Shown here piece by piece: positions 8,286 to 11,516 of a stretch of 11,516 nucleotides of DNA (the stretch's first letter is position 1; each line of letters begins with the position of its first letter). Both the position numbers and the translations under genes were made by a program. The DNA is from Deltaproteobacteria bacterium (lineage in GTDB: Bacteria; Desulfobacterota; Desulfobacteria; Desulfobacterales; Desulfatirhabdiaceae). The notes under the pieces are model-generated. The model saw nothing but the letters and a program-made list of their open reading frames with translations, was not told where the DNA came from and made no database searches. The stretch lies in NCBI GenBank assembly GCA_021778975.1, contig JAJYBO010000072.1, forward strand, positions 1 through 11,516, in the 5' to 3' direction.

Positions 8286-9437
8286 CTAAATAACTTCCTG
8301 GACGATTTCCGTGATGTCTTTGACCTCGAGAACATCCCCATATTCCAGGTTCAACCGGCTTTCTTCGAAATTGGTAATGCAATACGGGCAGGCGGTTGTC
8401 AGCACTTCAGCTCCGACTTCCCTGGCCTGCATCAATCTCAGGTCCGAGAATCGTTCGCTTTTAGGCGTATCCATCCATATCCGTCCGCCGCCGCCGCCAC
8501 AGCAGAGGCTGTCCTCCCCGAAATCCGGCATCTCGATCAGTTCCAGACCAGGAATTCTTTTCAAAACATCCCGGGGGTCATCGTAAATTCCGTTGTGTCG
8601 CCCCAGATAACAGGGATCGTGATATGTGATCTTCTTCGTACAGGATTTGGAGACCACAAGTCTTCCCTGATCCATCAACTCACGTAAGTATTGTGAAATA
8701 TGAACGATCTGGAAATTCACCATGAATTCTGGATACTCGTTTTTAAACGTGTGGTAGCAGTGAGGGGAAGAAACTAGAATTCTCTTGACCCCTCTGGAGA
8801 TAAAGGTTTTGATGTTTTCCCGCGCCAAATTTTTGAACACATCTTCGCTGCCCGTTTTCCGGATACTCTCCCCGCAGCAGTTTTCATCGGCGCCCAGAAT
8901 GCCAAAATCCACTCCGGCTTTTTTCAGGATCGAAACTGTCGCTGCGGCGACTTTTTTCATCCTGGGATCGAAGCTGAGATAACAGCCGGCAAAATATAAT
9001 ATCTCCATTCCCTCGGCAAACGGTTTGACGGCATGGTCTATAGCCCAATCCCCTCGCTTTTTACGCTCGAACTGCAGGGGATTACCTTCGGAAATGAGGC
9101 TGGCCCTGGCGGTCCGGGCAGGGCGGACCGATGCCGGAAACACATCGTAATTGGTGGCAACCCGACGCAGCGCCATCCCGAGATCAATCTGTTTGACCCC
9201 GCGGGGACACCGCTGAGGGCATCTGCCGCAGGTCGTACATCGCCAGATATCCTCTCCTTCGATTTCTGTCAAACCAAAGGCGGCTTCCCGGATCACCCTG
9301 CGCATACTGAAGGCTCGGACCCTGTTCCACGGACAGACCGTATCGCATTTTCCGCACTGGTAGCAGAGTTTGAAAACTTCTCCGCCGGCCTGCTTGATTT
9401 CATCAATGACCTCTATGAAGGGAGTTACAGTTTCCAC
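8286..9437 (-). CDS. HdrD/BamD-like Fe-S protein with two CCG domains
   Basis: This 383-residue soluble protein is a likely electron-transfer subunit between the HdrA-type flavoprotein and the tungsten enzyme module. It has two [4Fe-4S] motifs (C25/28/31/35 and C67/70/73/77) and two CCG domains. The first has C152, C187-C188 and C227 but S224 in place of the first cysteine of its CxxC. The second is complete (C276, C312-C313, C350, C353). In HdrB, complete CCG motifs bind non-cubane [4Fe-4S] clusters. There are no membrane segments. The start is GTG at 9437-9435: there is an in-frame TGA nine bases before it, and a GGGG lies about 13 bases upstream. It follows the ferredoxin gene by 34 bp. 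Domain content and position match BamD of class II benzoyl-CoA reductase; GlpC- or HdrD-type annotation would be the general family call. Confidence 0.88.
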   Translation of the reverse strand: METVTPFIEVIDEIKQAGGEVFKLCYQCGKCDTVCPWNRVRAFSMRRVIREAAFGLTEIEGEDIWRCTTCGRCPQRCPRGVKQIDLGMALRRVATNYDVFPASVRPARTARASLISEGNPLQFERKKRGDWAIDHAVKPFAEGMEILYFAGCYLSFDPRMKKVAAATVSILKKAGVDFGILGADENCCGESIRKTGSEDVFKNLARENIKTFISRGVKRILVSSPHCYHTFKNEYPEFMVNFQIVHISQYLRELMDQGRLVVSKSCTKKITYHDPCYLGRHNGIYDDPRDVLKRIPGLELIEMPDFGEDSLCCGGGGGRIWMDTPKSERFSDLRLMQAREVGAEVLTTACPYCITNFEESRLNLEYGDVLEVKDITEIVQEVI

Positions 9438-9471
9438 GGTATCTATTCATCCCCTTTGTTTGGCGTAAAAT

Positions 9472-10002
9472 TCAGTCTTTCCGGGACATGCGGGCGACGG
9501 CATCCATCACCTTATCCAATCCAAACCTGTCCACAATGGCGGTCAGACCGATCTCCATGTCATCCATCCGCACCGCTTCCTCGACCTCTTCTTCCCTTTC
9601 TTCATAGATGAGGACGTCATTGAGGCACCACTGAACACAAAGCGGCCTTTCCTCGCCTTCACACATGTCGCATTTGAGCGGCAGACCGGAATCGGGTTCT
9701 TTGAACAAGTCACGGGACGGACAGACCGCCCTGCAGAAATCACACTCGGAATATTCCTTTCCGTCTATCACATATTTATCCCGGCCCATACATTCAGCGG
9801 GTGCGTACTCACCGGCGAACACCGGGAGCCATTTGTTTTCGAGCCGGTTCGTTATAATCTGAATACGAGATCTGGCCGGATTGTTGCTGCTGTACCTGGG
9901 ATTGGAATGATAGGCCGAGCAGATGATCTCGCACCCCCGGCATCCATTGCACTTGTCCGCATCAATCCTGATGGACTTTATTTTTTTCTTAATTTTGGCC
10001 AT
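9472..10002 (-). CDS. Three-cluster 4Fe-4S ferredoxin-like subunit, BamC-like
   Basis: A 176-residue electron-transfer subunit with twelve cysteines arranged for three [4Fe-4S] clusters: C18/21/24/28, C71 with C87/90/94, and C111/114/122/126. This is the interleaved pattern of HycB/DmsB-like ferredoxins, and the protein probably docks onto the AOR-type subunit encoded just upstream. The N-terminus is basic (MAKIKKKIK) and the C-terminus is acidic and without clusters. The ATG at 10002-10000 lies within the end of the AOR gene (14-bp overlap) and has GGGGG about ten bases upstream, implying coupled translation and a fixed ratio of the two subunits. In benzoyl-CoA reductase class II, BamB and BamC form such a pair. 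Confidence 0.88.
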   Translation of the reverse strand: MAKIKKKIKSIRIDADKCNGCRGCEIICSAYHSNPRYSSNNPARSRIQIITNRLENKWLPVFAGEYAPAECMGRDKYVIDGKEYSECDFCRAVCPSRDLFKEPDSGLPLKCDMCEGEERPLCVQWCLNDVLIYEEREEEVEEAVRMDDMEIGLTAIVDRFGLDKVMDAVARMSRKD

Positions 10003-11516
10003 GTTTCAGAATCCCCCTTTTTTCAAGCTCGTCGGCGACATACCCCAGATCCAGCTCTTCCAGCCTTTCGCGTGTCGGAACCCCGTCCATATTCCATCCC
10101 TTATATTTGTAATAAGTGGACAAAAGCAATTCCTCCTGTTCGGGAAAGCGATGTTTCCAGTGATCCAGCGGCGGCTTTTCATCGGCCCGCGTCATGCCTC
10201 TCATGTTATTGAACGCTCTGTGCAGGTTTCGGCTTCTGTTGACGAGTTTCTTGAGCTTTTCTTCATCCAGATCCAGCCCGGTCGCCGCTGAAATCAGCTT
10301 TGGATAATTGTGGATATGATAGGGCGGTTTGAGACAAAACGACGACATTCCGGCGCAGATACAAACAGCGTCATCAATGTTATGGAGCATCTCCATCCAG
10401 TCCACAATCTTGGCGGCGATATCCGGCGTCGGATAAAACGGATTGGCGTGTTCACCGCGCAGCTCCCAGTCTAGCAGATATTGCTTGAAGTGTTCATCAG
10501 GCAATTGCGGCCAATCTCTGACAAATTCCTCGCGCTGCTCTTTCGTGGGAAATGGCGTCTGGGGCCACTGCCCCTCGATCTGGGTGATGCTGATTTTTTC
10601 GTTGGTGGAATACATCAGGTAATACAGAGGATCCATCATCCCCAGTTTCAACGGCAATTGCTCGTGTTTCTTGACGGTATTGTGGTCGAAGGCCTCTGCG
10701 CCGTTGCCGATTTTCCGCGCCGCATAATACACGCCGTCCGCAAGGACATCGCCGATGCCTTCCCGCCGCACCACCCGGTCCAGCAGCCAGAAAAATCGGC
10801 CTTCTTTGTCGGACGGGCAGGCCTCATAGGTGGAGGTTCCGGCGAAATCCTTATCCGTCAGAATACCAGCCTCATAAAGTTCCACGGCGAAGGCCAGTAT
10901 CTGCGGTGTCGAGAAAGAATCCACACCGTACTCCGTCGCCTTTTGCAGTATCCTGAAATTAAACCCCAGATCATCCACATAAGCCGCCATTGAATAGGTC
11001 AGTTTTCCGAAGCACTTCATCATGTATCGCGGGCCTTCCTGGTGAGAGACCAGTGCGCCGCAATGCTGCGGGCAGTTCATGCAACTGATGAAGCGCTGGA
11101 TCGCCCCCTGTTGTGTCGTCGTCCAGTTTTCTTCATTCGTTTTATTCCAGAAATCCCTTCTCCGGACTCGCGCATTTCCCCAGGCGAAATTTTCCGTGTG
11201 CCATTTTTCATCGGTATGCACCATCTCCTGAGGAGACCCAATGCCGGAAAGGATCGTCATGACATCTTTGATCGGATTGGCATTGCGATAATTGATGTAG
11301 GCCGTAACTTCTTTCAGATGCTCCATGAATTCAGCCCCCCGGGCCAAATTGACGTCTTTGGTGCCTCGGACGGCAACCGCCTTGAGCATCTTGTCCCCCA
11401 TGACGGCGCCGCCGCCAAGTCGGCTGGCGCTCGATCGGGACTGCTCGATAGACGCCGTGAAAACCCGGTTCTCGCCGGCCAGACCGATAGCCGCCACCTG
11501 TGCTTTGGGGTCATTC
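9989..11516 (-). CDS. Aldehyde:ferredoxin oxidoreductase family tungstoenzyme, BamB-like, N-terminus missing at the right edge
   Basis: The frame is open to the window edge, so 508 C-terminal residues are visible; AOR-family proteins have about 600-660, so roughly 100-150 residues lie outside. The visible part begins with the AOR-N/AOR-C junction IGLAGENRVFTASIEQSR and GGGAVMGDKMLKAVAVRG. The [4Fe-4S] motif CMNCPQHC is encoded at 11060-11083, and the fourth ligand is expected in CICAGMSSFC near 10334-10361. Such enzymes hold a tungsten bis-pyranopterin cofactor. The GTG at 11497 that a gene caller might choose is internal, since conserved family sequence continues before it. Followed directly by BamC-, BamD-, BamE- and BamF-like genes, it is most likely a BamB-type subunit that reduces a CoA-bound ring or a related low-potential substrate; the substrate itself cannot be seen. 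A carboxylate or acyl reductase is the alternative. Confidence 0.9.
   Translation of the reverse strand, partial: NDPKAQVAAIGLAGENRVFTASIEQSRSSASRLGGGAVMGDKMLKAVAVRGTKDVNLARGAEFMEHLKEVTAYINYRNANPIKDVMTILSGIGSPQEMVHTDEKWHTENFAWGNARVRRRDFWNKTNEENWTTTQQGAIQRFISCMNCPQHCGALVSHQEGPRYMMKCFGKLTYSMAAYVDDLGFNFRILQKATEYGVDSFSTPQILAFAVELYEAGILTDKDFAGTSTYEACPSDKEGRFFWLLDRVVRREGIGDVLADGVYYAARKIGNGAEAFDHNTVKKHEQLPLKLGMMDPLYYLMYSTNEKISITQIEGQWPQTPFPTKEQREEFVRDWPQLPDEHFKQYLLDWELRGEHANPFYPTPDIAAKIVDWMEMLHNIDDAVCICAGMSSFCLKPPYHIHNYPKLISAATGLDLDEEKLKKLVNRSRNLHRAFNNMRGMTRADEKPPLDHWKHRFPEQEELLLSTYYKYKGWNMDGVPTRERLEELDLGYVADELEKRGILKHGQN

Overview
The window is a single leftward (minus-strand) gene block from a strict anaerobe, most likely a sulfate-reducing or syntrophic Desulfobacterota (former Deltaproteobacteria). 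That placement is an inference from gene content: a tungsten aldehyde:ferredoxin-oxidoreductase-type protein, Hdr/Mvh-type electron carriers, two genes that need in-frame UGA read as selenocysteine, and an ETF paired with a membrane Fe-S/CCG protein. No RNA gene, mobile element or CRISPR array was seen, and no gene-free stretch exceeds 150 bases.

In transcription order (right to left) the genes are: the C-terminal part of an AOR-family tungstoenzyme (cut by the right edge); a 12-cysteine three-cluster ferredoxin; an HdrD/BamD-like Fe-S protein with two CCG domains; a 1042-residue HdrA with Sec at residue 77; a 278-residue MvhD-ferredoxin fusion with Sec at residue 19; etfB; etfA; a 720-residue membrane Fe-S/CCG protein that looks like an ETF:menaquinone oxidoreductase (EMO); and the first 25 codons of another gene cut by the left edge. 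Junctions are tight: 14-bp and two 4-bp overlaps, with gaps of 34, 63, 150, 62 and 67 bp. The promoter must therefore lie beyond the right edge unless the 150-bp gap holds an internal one.

The first five genes match the order and domain content of BamB-C-D-E-F, the core of class II benzoyl-CoA reductase complexes. In the described complex the core is accompanied by NADH-dehydrogenase-like BamGHI. Here it is followed instead by EtfBA and an EMO-like membrane protein. The inferred role is a soluble electron-bifurcating or -confurcating machine that connects a very low-potential tungsten site to ferredoxin, ETF and the quinone pool. The substrate of the tungsten enzyme cannot be read from this window.

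Two of the genes would be broken by an automatic caller using the standard code. hdrA looks split at 7992-7994 and mvhD looks 39 residues short because of the UGA at 5041-5043. In both, the reading frame continues with strong family similarity through the UGA, the UGA falls on a conserved Cys position, and a stem-loop follows at bacterial-SECIS distance.
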